64,000 bases of DNA from assembly GCF_002929355.1 (NCBI RefSeq), contig NZ_PJIR01000001.1, forward strand, positions 319,404 to 383,403, given 5' to 3'. The notes under the pieces were generated by a model. The model was not told where the DNA came from and searched no databases. It was given only the letters and a program-made list of their open reading frames with translations. Position numbers and translations under genes: made by a program. Each line of letters opens with the position of its first letter. Position 1 is the stretch's first letter. Shown here piece after piece: positions 40,929-50,076 of the stretch. The DNA is from Arthrobacter sp. B0490. GTDB lineage: Bacteria > Actinomycetota > Actinomycetes > Actinomycetales > Micrococcaceae.

Positions 40929-42149
40929 TCAGAGTAGCCTGCCGACCTGCGCGTTGAGCGCGCCCGCAAGGTTCCCCCGGTCGGCGACGACGACGTCGGC
41001 GAGGTTCAGCCATCGCGCGAGCAGGCGAAGCTCGTCGGCGAGCTCGGCTGCCGTGTCCGAGGGGGCGCCGGGCTCCGCGTGGCTCGCCTGCACCATCAGG
41101 CGGTTCGCGGCACGGTCGGCCTTCAAGTCCACACGCGCCACGATGGCATCCCGCAGGAGGAACGGCAGCACGTAGTAGCCGTGGATCCGCCGCTCCGCAG
41201 GGGTGTAGATCTCGATGCGGTAGTGGACGCCGAAGAGACGGTCGAGCCTTCCCCGATCGAACACCAGGGAATCGAACGGGCTGAGCAGGGCCCTTCCCCG
41301 AGCCTGCCGCGGCAGGCTGGCCCGCGCATCGAGGTACCAGGGCTCCGCGCCGCCGTCGACGGCCACCGCCTGCACGGCGCCGTCGCGCACGAGGCCGTCG
41401 AGTGCTGCCCGCGTCTCGCGCACCGGTGTTCGGAAGTAGTCGGCGACCGAGCGGGCCGGCGCGACGCCGAGCGCCCCCACGGCCCGCCCCGCCAGCACCG
41501 TGAGGGCCTCGGCGCGGTCGGGCTCGGCCGCGGCGAGTGCCGCGTCGGGCAGCACCGAGGCGATGGGTGCGTAGAGGCGTTCGAACTGGGCCGTCCGGCC
41601 GGCCGACCCGATCTCGCCCCGCGCGAACAGGTCCTCCAGGACCCGTTTGGCCGCCGTCCATCGCCATCCCCAGCCGTCCGCGGGCCGCGCGGTGTCCGCG
41701 CCGAGCCGTCGCTGGATGCCGGCCGCGGTCAGCGGCGTGCCGAGGCCCAGGATCTCGCCGATCCCCGTCTCGAGGGCGCCCCTCTCGTCAGCAGGGACGC
41801 TCGTGGCCCCCATCCACGTCCGTCGCTGCCACACCCGCAGGTGCGGGAACAGCTCCGGGGGGACGAGGCTCGCCTCGTGGGCCCAGTACTCGACCAGCCT
41901 GCGCGGCCCGCGGGAGAACAGGGCGTCGAGGTCCGCCGGGTCGTAGGAGCCGAGGCGCGAGAACAGGGGGAGGTAGTGGGACCGTGCGAGGACGTTGACC
42001 GAGTCCAGCTGGAGCACCTGCAGTCGCTGGACGGCGGAGTTGACGGCACGGCGTGACGACGGCGCCTCGAGGCGCGGCCGGTGCAGGCCCTGCGCGGCGA
42101 GGAGGATACGTCTGGCCTGGGCGGTCGTGAGGTGGGGCAGAGTAGGCAT
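40929..42149 (-). CDS. Winged-helix DNA glycosylase, YcaQ/AlkX-like
   Basis: This 406-aa HTH_42-superfamily protein belongs with YcaQ and AlkZ, DNA glycosylases that remove bulky alkylated bases and unhook interstrand cross-links. The catalytic motif appears as Q47-L-D49 (VLQLDSVNVLARSHY); a Gln-x-Asp motif is, to my knowledge, the YcaQ type, while AlkZ has Gln-x-Gln. The conserved YYVLPFLLRDAIVARVDLKADR block is near 300-330. ATG 42149 follows CAGGAG; upstream frame is open without homology. It lies between secA and hpf but behind the hpf terminators, so it is probably a separate transcript. Confidence 0.83.
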   Translation of the reverse strand: MPTLPHLTTAQARRILLAAQGLHRPRLEAPSSRRAVNSAVQRLQVLQLDSVNVLARSHYLPLFSRLGSYDPADLDALFSRGPRRLVEYWAHEASLVPPELFPHLRVWQRRTWMGATSVPADERGALETGIGEILGLGTPLTAAGIQRRLGADTARPADGWGWRWTAAKRVLEDLFARGEIGSAGRTAQFERLYAPIASVLPDAALAAAEPDRAEALTVLAGRAVGALGVAPARSVADYFRTPVRETRAALDGLVRDGAVQAVAVDGGAEPWYLDARASLPRQARGRALLSPFDSLVFDRGRLDRLFGVHYRIEIYTPAERRIHGYYVLPFLLRDAIVARVDLKADRAANRLMVQASHAEPGAPSDTAAELADELRLLARWLNLADVVVADRGNLAGALNAQVGRLL

Positions 42150-42161
42150 GGTCTCCTGCAC

Positions 42162-42196
42162 GGCACTGCCTCCGCGCGGGGCGCGGAGGCAGTGCC
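42162..42196 (-). terminator. Distal hpf terminator hairpin
   Basis: A perfect 16-bp stem (42162-42177 with 42181-42196) and 3-nt loop lie 47 nt past the hpf stop, the second of two tandem hairpins. Confidence 0.75.
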
Positions 42197-42206
42197 GATC
42201 GGACTC

Positions 42207-42230
42207 CGGGAAGCGCCGGGGCGCTTCCCG
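42207..42230 (-). terminator. Proximal hpf terminator hairpin
   Basis: A perfect 11-bp stem (42207-42217 with 42220-42230) and 2-nt centre lie 13 nt past the hpf stop. Confidence 0.6.
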
Positions 42231-42243
42231 CTGGCGGTGGTGC

Positions 42244-42978
42244 CTAGGCGGAGGCGGCCTCCCTGGCCCGGTAGGCGAGCAGCTCCTCGTGGGGCTCCTC
42301 GGTGCCTTCGGCACACTTCGAGTCGAGGGTGATCACGCCGTACGTCCACCCCTGCCGCCGGTAGACCACCGAGGGTGCGCCGGTGGCGGAGTCGACGAAG
42401 AGGTAGAAATCGTGTCCGACGAGTTCCATGTTGTCGACGGCGTCGTCCAGGGTCATCGGGATGCCGGAGAAGACCTTGCGACGGATCAGCACGGGGGAAT
42501 CGCCCGCGGGCACGTCGTCCGGCGAGGAGTACGCGTCGATCTCGTCGGGTTGCGCGGCGGGCTGGTCGGTCGTCGGCTCGATGCTCGACGTCTCGAGGTA
42601 GAGGGGCTGGGTCGGATCGGCCGGTTCGAGGTCGGCGGTCGCCACCCGGACGGCCACGGGGGTGTGCCGGCCGTGGTGGACCTTCCGCCGGTCCCGCGCC
42701 CGGCGCAGGCGCTCGAGGAGTTTCGCGTAGGCGAGGTCGAAGGCCGCGAACTTGTCGGCCGCGGAGGCCTCGGCCCGGACGACCGGGCCCCGGCAGAGGA
42801 CGGTCAGCTCGACCGTGAGCGAGGTGTCCGCCATGCGCGCACTGGGCTCCTTGGTGATCTTCGCGTCGACGCGCTGCACCTTGTCGCCGAGCTGCTCTAT
42901 CTTGTCGATCTTCTCCGTCGCGTACTCACGGAAACGGTCCGATACCGCCAGGTTTCGACCATTGATGACAAATTCCAT
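42244..42978 (-). CDS. hpf: Long-form ribosome hibernation promoting factor
   Basis: The 244-aa protein binds the 30S decoding centre through its N-terminal S30AE domain (about 1-105; MEFVINGRNLAVSDRFREYATEKI). It dimerises ribosomes through its C-terminal domain (about 180-240; IRRKVFSGIPMTLDDAVDNMELVGHDFYLFVD), forming inactive 100S particles in stationary phase. A flexible acidic linker joins them. ATG 42978 follows GGAGGG. M. tuberculosis Rv3241c is in the same place between secA1 and comF. A hairpin behind comF and a 105-bp gap suggest its own promoter. Confidence 0.95.
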   Translation of the reverse strand: MEFVINGRNLAVSDRFREYATEKIDKIEQLGDKVQRVDAKITKEPSARMADTSLTVELTVLCRGPVVRAEASAADKFAAFDLAYAKLLERLRRARDRRKVHHGRHTPVAVRVATADLEPADPTQPLYLETSSIEPTTDQPAAQPDEIDAYSSPDDVPAGDSPVLIRRKVFSGIPMTLDDAVDNMELVGHDFYLFVDSATGAPSVVYRRQGWTYGVITLDSKCAEGTEEPHEELLAYRAREAASA

Positions 42979-43039
42979 GGTGCCCTCCACATCGCTAGGT
43001 GACACGACGACGGCCGAGGCATTGAGCAGAGCCGCCGCC

Positions 43040-43070
43040 GACGGGTACGGACCATCTCTGGGTACCCGTC
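43040..43070 (-). terminator. Hairpin after comF
   Basis: A perfect 9-bp stem (43040-43048 with 43062-43070) and 13-nt loop begin 14 nt past the comF stop on the minus strand, probably ending the mtrA-mtrB-lpqB-comF unit. Confidence 0.5.
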
Positions 43071-43083
43071 TCATCACGGTAGT

Positions 43084-44115
43084 TCACGCCTGTCCTTTAT
43101 TCACCCTCCGACGCTCTCGAAATTCCGGTGGCCCGTCGGGTGCCCGATGGGCCACATCGCCTGCTCCGGGGGTCGTCCCGGGATCCCCTCCGGCGGGCGG
43201 GGACGTCGCGGCGACGACCACGGCCCCGAGGACCCGCGCGCCGGCGGCGGCCAGCACGCGGTGCACCTCGCCGATCGTCGCCCCCGTGGTCAGGACGTCG
43301 TCCACGATGAGGCAGTCCCGCCCCGCGAGCGCCCTGCGCGCGTGTCCGGCGGTGCCCATGGAATGCAGCACGCCGGCCCGCCGTCGCCTCCGGCCGAGGC
43401 CCTTCTGACCTCCGCGCAGGCCGGCAAGCACCGCCGACGCGGTGGGGACGAGCGCGGGTACCCCGCCCCGCGCGAAGGCGGCCGTCAGCCGCCGGGTCGC
43501 CGGGAGCTGCCGGACCGCGGGGGCGAGGACCGTGGCCGCGGGAAGACGGCCGCTCCGGTCGAGGCGCGACAGGAGCAGCATCAGGGGATCGTAGCCGCGC
43601 CTGCGGCGCGACGACGCCCGGGTGGGCACGGGCACCAGCAGGACGGGCCCGGAGGACGGCCGGGCCGCCGCCCCGGCTGCGGCATGGAGCACTCCGCCGA
43701 GGGCCGACGCGACGGGTACCGCCAGATCGACGTGCCCGTGGTTCTTGAACGCGAGCAGCACCACGGACACCGCGCTGCCGTACCGGCCCGCCGCGAGGAC
43801 GGGCAGGGGGCCGAAGGCGGGAGCGCCGGCACCCGGCGCGGGCCGGCCGCGCCCGGGTGCCGTCCGCTCCCCCGGGACGGGGAGCTCGACGTCGGGCAGC
43901 GATTCGGCCCCCGCCTCGGCGCGGAACGGTCGCGCGGTCGCCCGCCGGAAGGCACCGAGGCACACCGGGCACAGGGAGGCGTCCCACCGGCCGCAGACCA
44001 CGCACGACGACGGCAGGACGAGGGCTCCGAAGGCGGAGAGGGCGCGCGCCACGCGCTGGTAGGCCCGGCCGAGGACGAGCGCGTCGAGGAGGCGGGCGGG
44101 GGTCGTGGAGCGCAT
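43084..44115 (-). CDS. comF: ComF-family phosphoribosyltransferase-like protein
   Basis: The 343-aa protein has an N-terminal zinc-binding knuckle (CVVCGRWDASLCPVC) and a C-terminal type I phosphoribosyltransferase fold with the PRPP loop DCLIVDDVLTTGATI (about 280-295). ComF proteins help import transforming DNA in competent bacteria, but actinobacterial copies, including Rv3242c in the same context, have no proven role. The protein is longer than the usual 220-240 aa because of Pro/Gly/Ala-rich insertions (about 80-110 and near the C terminus). It follows lpqB by 61 bp. Confidence 0.87.
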   Translation of the reverse strand: MRSTTPARLLDALVLGRAYQRVARALSAFGALVLPSSCVVCGRWDASLCPVCLGAFRRATARPFRAEAGAESLPDVELPVPGERTAPGRGRPAPGAGAPAFGPLPVLAAGRYGSAVSVVLLAFKNHGHVDLAVPVASALGGVLHAAAGAAARPSSGPVLLVPVPTRASSRRRRGYDPLMLLLSRLDRSGRLPAATVLAPAVRQLPATRRLTAAFARGGVPALVPTASAVLAGLRGGQKGLGRRRRRAGVLHSMGTAGHARRALAGRDCLIVDDVLTTGATIGEVHRVLAAAGARVLGAVVVAATSPPAGGDPGTTPGAGDVAHRAPDGPPEFRERRRVNKGQA

Positions 44116-44176
44116 GCCTCCAGCGCATCATGCGTGAACCGGAAGGCCGTCCGCGGGGCCCCCTATGTGGACAGGC

Positions 44177-45946
44177 CTAGCCCGGGAACGCCGGGTCGCG
44201 GACATCCAGCTGCTCGTCCACCCAGCTGCTGCCGATGCGGCGGTAGAGTGTGCCGCCGGCCTGCGCGTAGAGCGTGTCCTCCGCGTCGGCTCCGGCGCTG
44301 ATGCCGAGCACTCCGGCCAGGGCCGCCATGGTCTCCTGTTCGCCGTCCAGCTGCAGGATGACCGGGGCCGCCTCCTCGTCGGCTCCGAGCGAGGACACGA
44401 CGATGGTGCTCTGCCCCGCCCAGGCTGCGGTGTCGACGGTCCCCGCCACGGGCAGGGCGAGCGGTGTGGTGAGCGTCTGCGGCGTCCCGTCGGCCGATCG
44501 GGTGATCCCGGCGAGAAGCAGCTCGCTCGTCCCGCCGCGGTCCGCGACGATCAGTGCCCGGGAGCCGTCCCGCGAGATCCGCAGCTCCTCCACCCTGCGG
44601 TCGCCGAGCCAGGCCGCGGCCAGGACTGCCGCGTTCTCCTCCGTCCCGCCGGGCGGGACGGCCAGGATCGAACTGCGTCCTCCCGAGGCCCTGCTGGTCC
44701 ATACCCAGTTCTCCGGGTCGAAGGAGGGCCGGGTGAGCCCGGTCCCCGTCACGACCTCGCGGGCCTCGCTGCCCGGCGCCGTCACGAACAGTGCGGTCCC
44801 GTCCTCGTCCACGAAGGCGTAGGCGCTCCCCGACACCGAGGCCGCGGGGGTGCGCGGCTTCAGCCCGGCCACGGTGGGCATGCCGTCGATCGGGACGACG
44901 GCGCCGTTGCGCACGCGGACCAGTTCCCCGTCCGCGACAGCGACCTGCTCTCCGCCGACGTCGGGTGTCAGCTCGGGGACGACGAGGTCCGGGGCGGGAT
45001 CACCGAGTTCGATGGGCTGGCCGCTGGTCATCTCCACCGAGGTGACGTCGTTCAGGCCGACCAGGTTCGCGTTGAGTTGCTGGTTCATCTGCTGCAGGCC
45101 GAGGTTGGTGGCGTCCTCGAGGACCTCGGACGAGAACTCGACGGACGCCGTGCCGGACGTGATGGGCACCGAGTCCCGGGCCAGCGTCACCCCTTCGGGG
45201 AAGGCGCTGGTCACGGAGCCCTGCAGGTAGGGGGCCGGGCCGGCGAGCATGGCGCCGACGATCCTGGCCGTCACGCCGGTCCGCCGCACGAACCAGCGGG
45301 CATCGGGGACCCAGTAGCGGTAGTTGCTGCTGTAGAAGTAGAGGTTGTGCGAGATCAGCAGGTCACGGGCGCTGCTCTGGGCGAGCATGATGCCGTCCGG
45401 GATCTCGTCGATCCGCCACTCCCCGCCCACCTGCACCATCCGGACGCCGAGCGTCTCCGGGGCCGGGAGCAGGGTGTTCGTGCGCAGGCCCCGCGAGTCG
45501 ACGGTCCCCGTCGTCTCCAGCTGGATCTGGTAGACCCCCTCGGTCTCGCGCTTCTCGACGCGCGGATCGGACCGGAACAGGACGATCCTCTCCTCGGGTT
45601 TCCAGGTCTTCGCCAGTTCGGTGGTGAGGAACTGGCGGGCCACGCTGTACCCGTCACCGGCCCCCGTCCCGGCGGTGATGAAGTCACGCAGGATCCTCTC
45701 GGGCGTGGCACCGGGGGCGGGGCCCTCCGGGTCGAAGGCGGGCGCGACGGCGTCGACCTCCGCGTCCGCCGCGGGGATCACTCCGACGGGACCCCTCGTG
45801 GGGATCGCCGAACAGGCCGTGAGCACCAGGAGGCACACCACCAGCAGGGCGGCGACGAGCGCCCCGGGCGTCCTGCCGGGGGCGGAGGCGGGGGGACGTG
45901 ATCGACCGGTGATCCGGTCGCCGAGCCTGGTCCTACTGCGTCGCAT
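44177..45946 (-). CDS. lpqB: Lipoprotein LpqB, MtrAB accessory
   Basis: The 589-aa lipoprotein modulates the MtrB sensor and cell-wall homeostasis. A basic N terminus and hydrophobic helix end in the lipobox LTAC (acylated C45). A GerMN domain lies about 90-300, followed by a beta-propeller (about 330-589) with repeated strand blocks. M. tuberculosis LpqB (Rv3244c) has the same length and domains and is also encoded directly after mtrB. The ATG lies 14 bp inside the mtrB end, so the two are translationally coupled. Confidence 0.95.
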   Translation of the reverse strand: MRRSRTRLGDRITGRSRPPASAPGRTPGALVAALLVVCLLVLTACSAIPTRGPVGVIPAADAEVDAVAPAFDPEGPAPGATPERILRDFITAGTGAGDGYSVARQFLTTELAKTWKPEERIVLFRSDPRVEKRETEGVYQIQLETTGTVDSRGLRTNTLLPAPETLGVRMVQVGGEWRIDEIPDGIMLAQSSARDLLISHNLYFYSSNYRYWVPDARWFVRRTGVTARIVGAMLAGPAPYLQGSVTSAFPEGVTLARDSVPITSGTASVEFSSEVLEDATNLGLQQMNQQLNANLVGLNDVTSVEMTSGQPIELGDPAPDLVVPELTPDVGGEQVAVADGELVRVRNGAVVPIDGMPTVAGLKPRTPAASVSGSAYAFVDEDGTALFVTAPGSEAREVVTGTGLTRPSFDPENWVWTSRASGGRSSILAVPPGGTEENAAVLAAAWLGDRRVEELRISRDGSRALIVADRGGTSELLLAGITRSADGTPQTLTTPLALPVAGTVDTAAWAGQSTIVVSSLGADEEAAPVILQLDGEQETMAALAGVLGISAGADAEDTLYAQAGGTLYRRIGSSWVDEQLDVRDPAFPG

Positions 45947-47744
45947 TGCTCTCCCTCGCTTCGGTCCCGGTGCCGTCCGGTGCTCCGTGCCGGTACTCCC
46001 GTGCTGCGGCCTCCGCCCGGCCCTCCGACGCCGCGGGCGGCAGGGCCAGGGGGGACGACGCCAGCTCGGCGCCCTGGTGCCGCGGCAGGGTCAGCCGGAA
46101 GCACGCGCCCTCGCCCGGCAGTCCCCATGCCTCGAGCCACGCGCCGTGCAGCCGCGCGTCCTCGGTCGCGATCGACAGCCCCAGACCGCTGCCTCCCGTG
46201 GTCCGGGCACGCGCGGGGTCGGCCCGCCAGAACCGGTCGAAGACGCGGGAGGCCTCGAGCGGTGTCATCCCGATCCCGTGGTCGCGCACGGCGACCGCGA
46301 CGGCCTCGGGGTTGCAGGCGATGTGGACCTCCACGGGCCGCCCCTCGCCGTGCTCGAGCGCGTTGACGATCAGGTTGCGCAGGATCCGGTCGATGCGGCG
46401 GGCATCGGCGTCGGCGATGCACCGGGATCCGGCGGACACGATGGACAGGTCGGTGCCGAGCCTCTCGGCGAGGGGACGCGCCCCGTCGATCGCGTGCTGG
46501 ACGAGCTGCGCGATGTCGACCGATTCCGCTTCCAGCTCCGCGGCCCCGGCGTCGAACCGCGAGATCTCCAGCAGGTCCGCGAGCAGGGCCTGGAACCGCT
46601 CCACCTGGTCGAAGAGGATCTCCGCGGACCGCTTGTTCACGGGATTGAACTCGTCGCGCGCATCGTGCAGGACCTCCGCCGCCATCCGCACCGTGGTCAG
46701 GGGCGTCCTGAGCTCGTGGGACACGTCGGAGACGAAGCGCTGCTGCATCTGGGACAGCTGCGCCAGCTGGGTGATCTGGTCCTGCAGGTTGCCCGCCATG
46801 CGGTTGAAGGAGGCTCCGAGCCGGGCCACCTCGTCCTCGCCGGTGACCTCCATGCGTTCCTGGAGCTGCCCGGCGGCGAGCTTCTCCGAGACGGACGCCG
46901 CATGGCCGACCGGCAGCACCACGCTGCGCGTCACGTACCAGGTGACGCCGCCGATGACGAGCAGGAGGACGACACCCGCCAGCCACAGGACGCCGTGGAT
47001 GTAGTCGAGGGTGGCCTGCATGGAGGAGAGGTCGTAGTACACGTACAGGGCGTAGGGGCTGCGTTCGGGTGGCAGCTGGACCTGCGTGCCGAATGCGATG
47101 CCCGGCGCGTCCGGGTCGCCGTCCTGCGTCACGGGGATGGTGATCGGCGCCCAGTAGACGTCCTGGCCCCCAATCACCGCCTGCTGGAGGTCGTCCGGGA
47201 GCATGCCCGCCGTCGCCCCGTCCTGGGTCACCGTCGTCGGGATGAACAGCCCTTCGTTGCCGGTGATCGGTACCAGCATGGCCTGGCGTGGCGCGTTGGT
47301 CCTGCTCCCGACGATGGCGTTGACGGAGTCCAGTACCAGCCGGCTCGTCGTGTCCCGGTCCGTCGCCGAGGAGTCCCGGAAGACGGCCTTGGTGGAGATG
47401 AGGGCGGAACGGGCCTCCGCGCTGAACTGGTCGAAGCGCTCGTCGTAGAGCGCGCTCGCGATCTGGTTGGAGAGGAAGCCGCCGACGGCCACGAAGGACA
47501 CGGAGGTGAGGAGCATCGTCGCGACGACGGTGCGGAACTGCAGCGATCGACGCCAGCTGCGCGCGACGGCACGGAGCGAGGCACGGACGCGATCGGCCCC
47601 GTCCTGCAGCCGGCGGCCGGCGGGTGGCGACGCGACGCCGTCGGGTACCGGGGACGAGCCGTCCAGCGGTGGACTGCCGGGATCGGGGGCACGGAAGCCC
47701 GCGCCCGCGGCGTCAGCCCTGCCCGGCCTTGTAGCCGACACCAC
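45933..47744 (-). CDS. mtrB: Sensor histidine kinase MtrB
   Basis: The 603-aa membrane kinase phosphorylates MtrA and controls cell division and wall remodelling genes. After a disordered N-terminal stretch (about 1-65), helices at about 70-95 and 240-265 flank an extracytoplasmic sensor. A HAMP linker follows, then the HisKA site VSDVSHELRTPL with H343, and an HATPase domain (RNLIVNALEH, DHGIGM, GGSGLGLSIA). A Pro/Ala-rich tail ends the protein. GTG 47744 overlaps mtrA by 32 bp; no better start lies downstream before the first helix. Confidence 0.95.
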   Translation of the reverse strand: MVSATRPGRADAAGAGFRAPDPGSPPLDGSSPVPDGVASPPAGRRLQDGADRVRASLRAVARSWRRSLQFRTVVATMLLTSVSFVAVGGFLSNQIASALYDERFDQFSAEARSALISTKAVFRDSSATDRDTTSRLVLDSVNAIVGSRTNAPRQAMLVPITGNEGLFIPTTVTQDGATAGMLPDDLQQAVIGGQDVYWAPITIPVTQDGDPDAPGIAFGTQVQLPPERSPYALYVYYDLSSMQATLDYIHGVLWLAGVVLLLVIGGVTWYVTRSVVLPVGHAASVSEKLAAGQLQERMEVTGEDEVARLGASFNRMAGNLQDQITQLAQLSQMQQRFVSDVSHELRTPLTTVRMAAEVLHDARDEFNPVNKRSAEILFDQVERFQALLADLLEISRFDAGAAELEAESVDIAQLVQHAIDGARPLAERLGTDLSIVSAGSRCIADADARRIDRILRNLIVNALEHGEGRPVEVHIACNPEAVAVAVRDHGIGMTPLEASRVFDRFWRADPARARTTGGSGLGLSIATEDARLHGAWLEAWGLPGEGACFRLTLPRHQGAELASSPLALPPAASEGRAEAAAREYRHGAPDGTGTEARESNATQ

Positions 47745-48390
47745 GCACCGTCAGGACGATCTCGGGTGCCTCGGGATCACGCTCGATCTTCGAGCGCAGC
47801 CGCTGCACGTGGACATTGACGAGCCGGGTGTCGGCGGCGTGCCGGTAGCCCCAGACCTGTTCGAGGAGCAGTTCGCGGGTGAACACCTGCCACGGCTTGC
47901 GCGCCAGGGCCACCAGGAGGTCGAACTCGAGGGGGGTGAGCGAGACCCGCTCGCCCCCACGGGTGACCTCGTGACCGGCGACGTCGATGCCCACGTCACC
48001 GATCCGGAGCGTCTCCGGGGCCTTCGACTCGGCCGGACGCAGCCGGGCGCGCACGCGGGCCACGAGTTCGGCCGGCTTGAAGGGCTTGGGGACGTAGTCG
48101 TCGGCACCGGACTCCAGGCCCCGGACGACGTCGGACGTGTCCGACTTCGCGGTCAGCATCACGATGGGGAGGTCCGATTCGCTGCGGATCTGACGGCACA
48201 CCTCGATGCCGTCCATGCCGGGCAGCATCAGGTCCAGCAGCACGAGGTCCGGCTGGGTCGAGCGGAACACGCCGAGCGCGGCTGCGCCGTCGGCGCAGAA
48301 GACGGGGTCGAATCCGTCGTTGCGGAGGACGATGCCGATCATCTCGGACAGGGCCTCGTCGTCGTCGATGACCAGTATGCGAGCCTTCAT
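47713..48390 (-). CDS. mtrA: Response regulator MtrA
   Basis: The 225-aa OmpR-family regulator has a receiver domain with acidic pocket D10-D11 and phospho-acceptor D53 (LLDLMLPGMDG), and the conserved switch Lys in PKPFKP. A winged-helix DNA-binding domain (about 130-225) contains SLTPLEFDLLVALARKPWQVFTRELLLEQVWGYRHAADTRLVNVHVQRLR, almost the same as in M. tuberculosis. ATG 48390 gives MKARILVIDDD; an ATG at 48408 would add six residues. MtrA is essential in mycobacteria. It heads the mtrA-mtrB-lpqB-comF operon. Confidence 0.97.
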   Translation of the reverse strand: MKARILVIDDDEALSEMIGIVLRNDGFDPVFCADGAAALGVFRSTQPDLVLLDLMLPGMDGIEVCRQIRSESDLPIVMLTAKSDTSDVVRGLESGADDYVPKPFKPAELVARVRARLRPAESKAPETLRIGDVGIDVAGHEVTRGGERVSLTPLEFDLLVALARKPWQVFTRELLLEQVWGYRHAADTRLVNVHVQRLRSKIERDPEAPEIVLTVRGVGYKAGQG

Positions 48391-48564
48391 ACCCCCATAC
48401 TGTCCCATCGGACGTGCAAAGTCCCATCAGCCCCACCGTGTGCTGCGTCGGGAGGGTGCAGGAGCGGTACGGGAGCGGCCCCGGGCCCGCCCTGGACCGG
48501 CGCGGGCGCGGGCGCGGACCGCGACGGGACCGGCCGGCAAAAGGGCGGGCACGGGTGCCCGGCC

Positions 48565-48570
48565 TATGAT
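48565..48570 (+). promoter_or_regulatory. -10 box upstream of the DUF7847-like gene
   Basis: TATGAT at 48565-48570 is the best -10 match in the 233-bp divergent gap between mtrA and the next gene, 53 bp before the ATG. No clear -35 box was found. Confidence 0.35.
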
Positions 48571-48623
48571 GCAGGTGGGGAGCCGCGGACGGACCTCCCC
48601 GGAGCATCGACCAAGGGGACGCC

Positions 48624-50033
48624 ATGAGTGATCAGGTGAAGGGTCAGCCGGACGACGGGACACCGGGAGGCGCACAGGGAGGCGTGCCGGGTGGGCACGG
48701 TGGCGACGATGCATCGGCCCGCCGCGCCGCCGTCCCGGCGGAGTGGCAGTCGCCCGGCACCGAAGCTCAGGACACCCAGGGCCGGCCCGCGCAGTCCTGG
48801 CCGTCCCCTGCCCCGCCGCAGGACCCTTCGACCCGGCCCGGCGGCTGGGGCCCCTACCCGCCGCAGAACCCGGGCGTGCAGCCCGGCGGCTGGGGCAACC
48901 CCTACCCGCCGCAGGGCCCGGGCGCGCAGCCCGGCGGCTGGGGCCAGGGCTACCCTCCTCGAGGGCCGGGCCCGACGACAGGACCCTACGGCGGCCGTCC
49001 CCTCCCTCCGGGCCCCCTGTACCAGGCGCCGCCCAAGCCGGGCGTCATCCCGCTCCGGCCGCTGGGACTCGGCGAGATCCTCGACGGGGCCTTCCAGGCG
49101 TGCCGGAAGAACCCGCTGGCCACCTTCGGCATCGCGATCCTCCTGCAGGCCGTCGTCGCGCTGGTGACCGTGCTCCTGCTGGGGAACGTCCTCTCGTCCT
49201 TCGAGGCGCTCGAGGCCGAGAACCCGACGCCCGACAGCATCATCGCGGCGGCCGCCGGCTTCGGCGTCGTCGCCACCGTGTCGGGCGTGGTGTCCGCCGC
49301 GGCGCTGCTCGTCCTGCAGGGCATCCTCGTCGTCCCGATCGCCCGCGCCGTCATCAACCAGCGGACGTCCTTCGGCCAGGCATGGCGGCTCGCCCGCCGC
49401 CGCATCCTCCCGCTCCTCGGGTTCGGCCTCCTCTCCTTCGCCGCCGGCCTCGTGGGCCTCGTCCTCGTGGTGGGGATCTCGGCGCTGGCGGTCCTGGGAC
49501 TGGAGGAGTACTCGGCCCTCGTCATCGTGCCGCTCGTGCTCGGCGCCGTGGCCCTGCTGGTGTGGGTGAGCATCAAGGTCGTGGTCGCGCCCGCGACCCT
49601 CATGCTCGAGGGGACCGGACCGTGGACGTCGATCAAGCGGTCGTGGGCACTCACCCGCGGCAACTGGTGGCGGACGTTCGGCATCGTCCTGCTGACGAGC
49701 ATCATCGTGTCGATCATCGCGTCCGTCATCTCCGCACCCCTCACCTTCGCCGTCTCGCTGATCGTCGGCTTCGGTTCCACGACCTCCGCGACACCCGACG
49801 TCCTGGATTCGCTGCCCGTGCTCCTCGCCACGCAGGCCATCACGGCCCTCTTCTCGGCCATCGGCTACGCCTTCCAGGCGGGCGTGACCTCCCTGCTGTA
49901 CGTCGACCTGCGCATCCGCCGCGAAGGCTTCGACGTCGTCCTCATGCGTGAGCACGAACGGGCGGGATCCGGGCCGAGCGACATCGTGCCCGGCGGCACC
50001 TCGTTCGGGCACCAGCCGGGAGCACCTGCGTGA
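48624..50033 (+). CDS. Polytopic membrane protein with proline-rich N terminus (DUF7847/GDPD-membrane-domain type)
   Basis: The 469-aa protein begins with about 135 disordered residues. These include four imperfect copies of a QPGGWG-x-YPPQ-type motif, an internal Pro/Gly/Tyr repeat. The rest is a membrane domain of six to seven helices introduced by PLGLGEILDGAFQACRKNPLATFG, with a conserved TSIKRSWALTRGNWWRTFG block. This domain resembles the membrane part of GlpQ-type proteins and uncharacterised actinobacterial families. It starts the DUF4129/DUF4350/MoxR/DUF58 run and may share its operon. Function unknown. Confidence 0.82.
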   Translation: MSDQVKGQPDDGTPGGAQGGVPGGHGGDDASARRAAVPAEWQSPGTEAQDTQGRPAQSWPSPAPPQDPSTRPGGWGPYPPQNPGVQPGGWGNPYPPQGPGAQPGGWGQGYPPRGPGPTTGPYGGRPLPPGPLYQAPPKPGVIPLRPLGLGEILDGAFQACRKNPLATFGIAILLQAVVALVTVLLLGNVLSSFEALEAENPTPDSIIAAAAGFGVVATVSGVVSAAALLVLQGILVVPIARAVINQRTSFGQAWRLARRRILPLLGFGLLSFAAGLVGLVLVVGISALAVLGLEEYSALVIVPLVLGAVALLVWVSIKVVVAPATLMLEGTGPWTSIKRSWALTRGNWWRTFGIVLLTSIIVSIIASVISAPLTFAVSLIVGFGSTTSATPDVLDSLPVLLATQAITALFSAIGYAFQAGVTSLLYVDLRIRREGFDVVLMREHERAGSGPSDIVPGGTSFGHQPGAPA

Positions 50034-50076
50034 CGCGAGTCCCTCCCGCTCCCCCGCCGGCCGGACGGCGCCGCTC

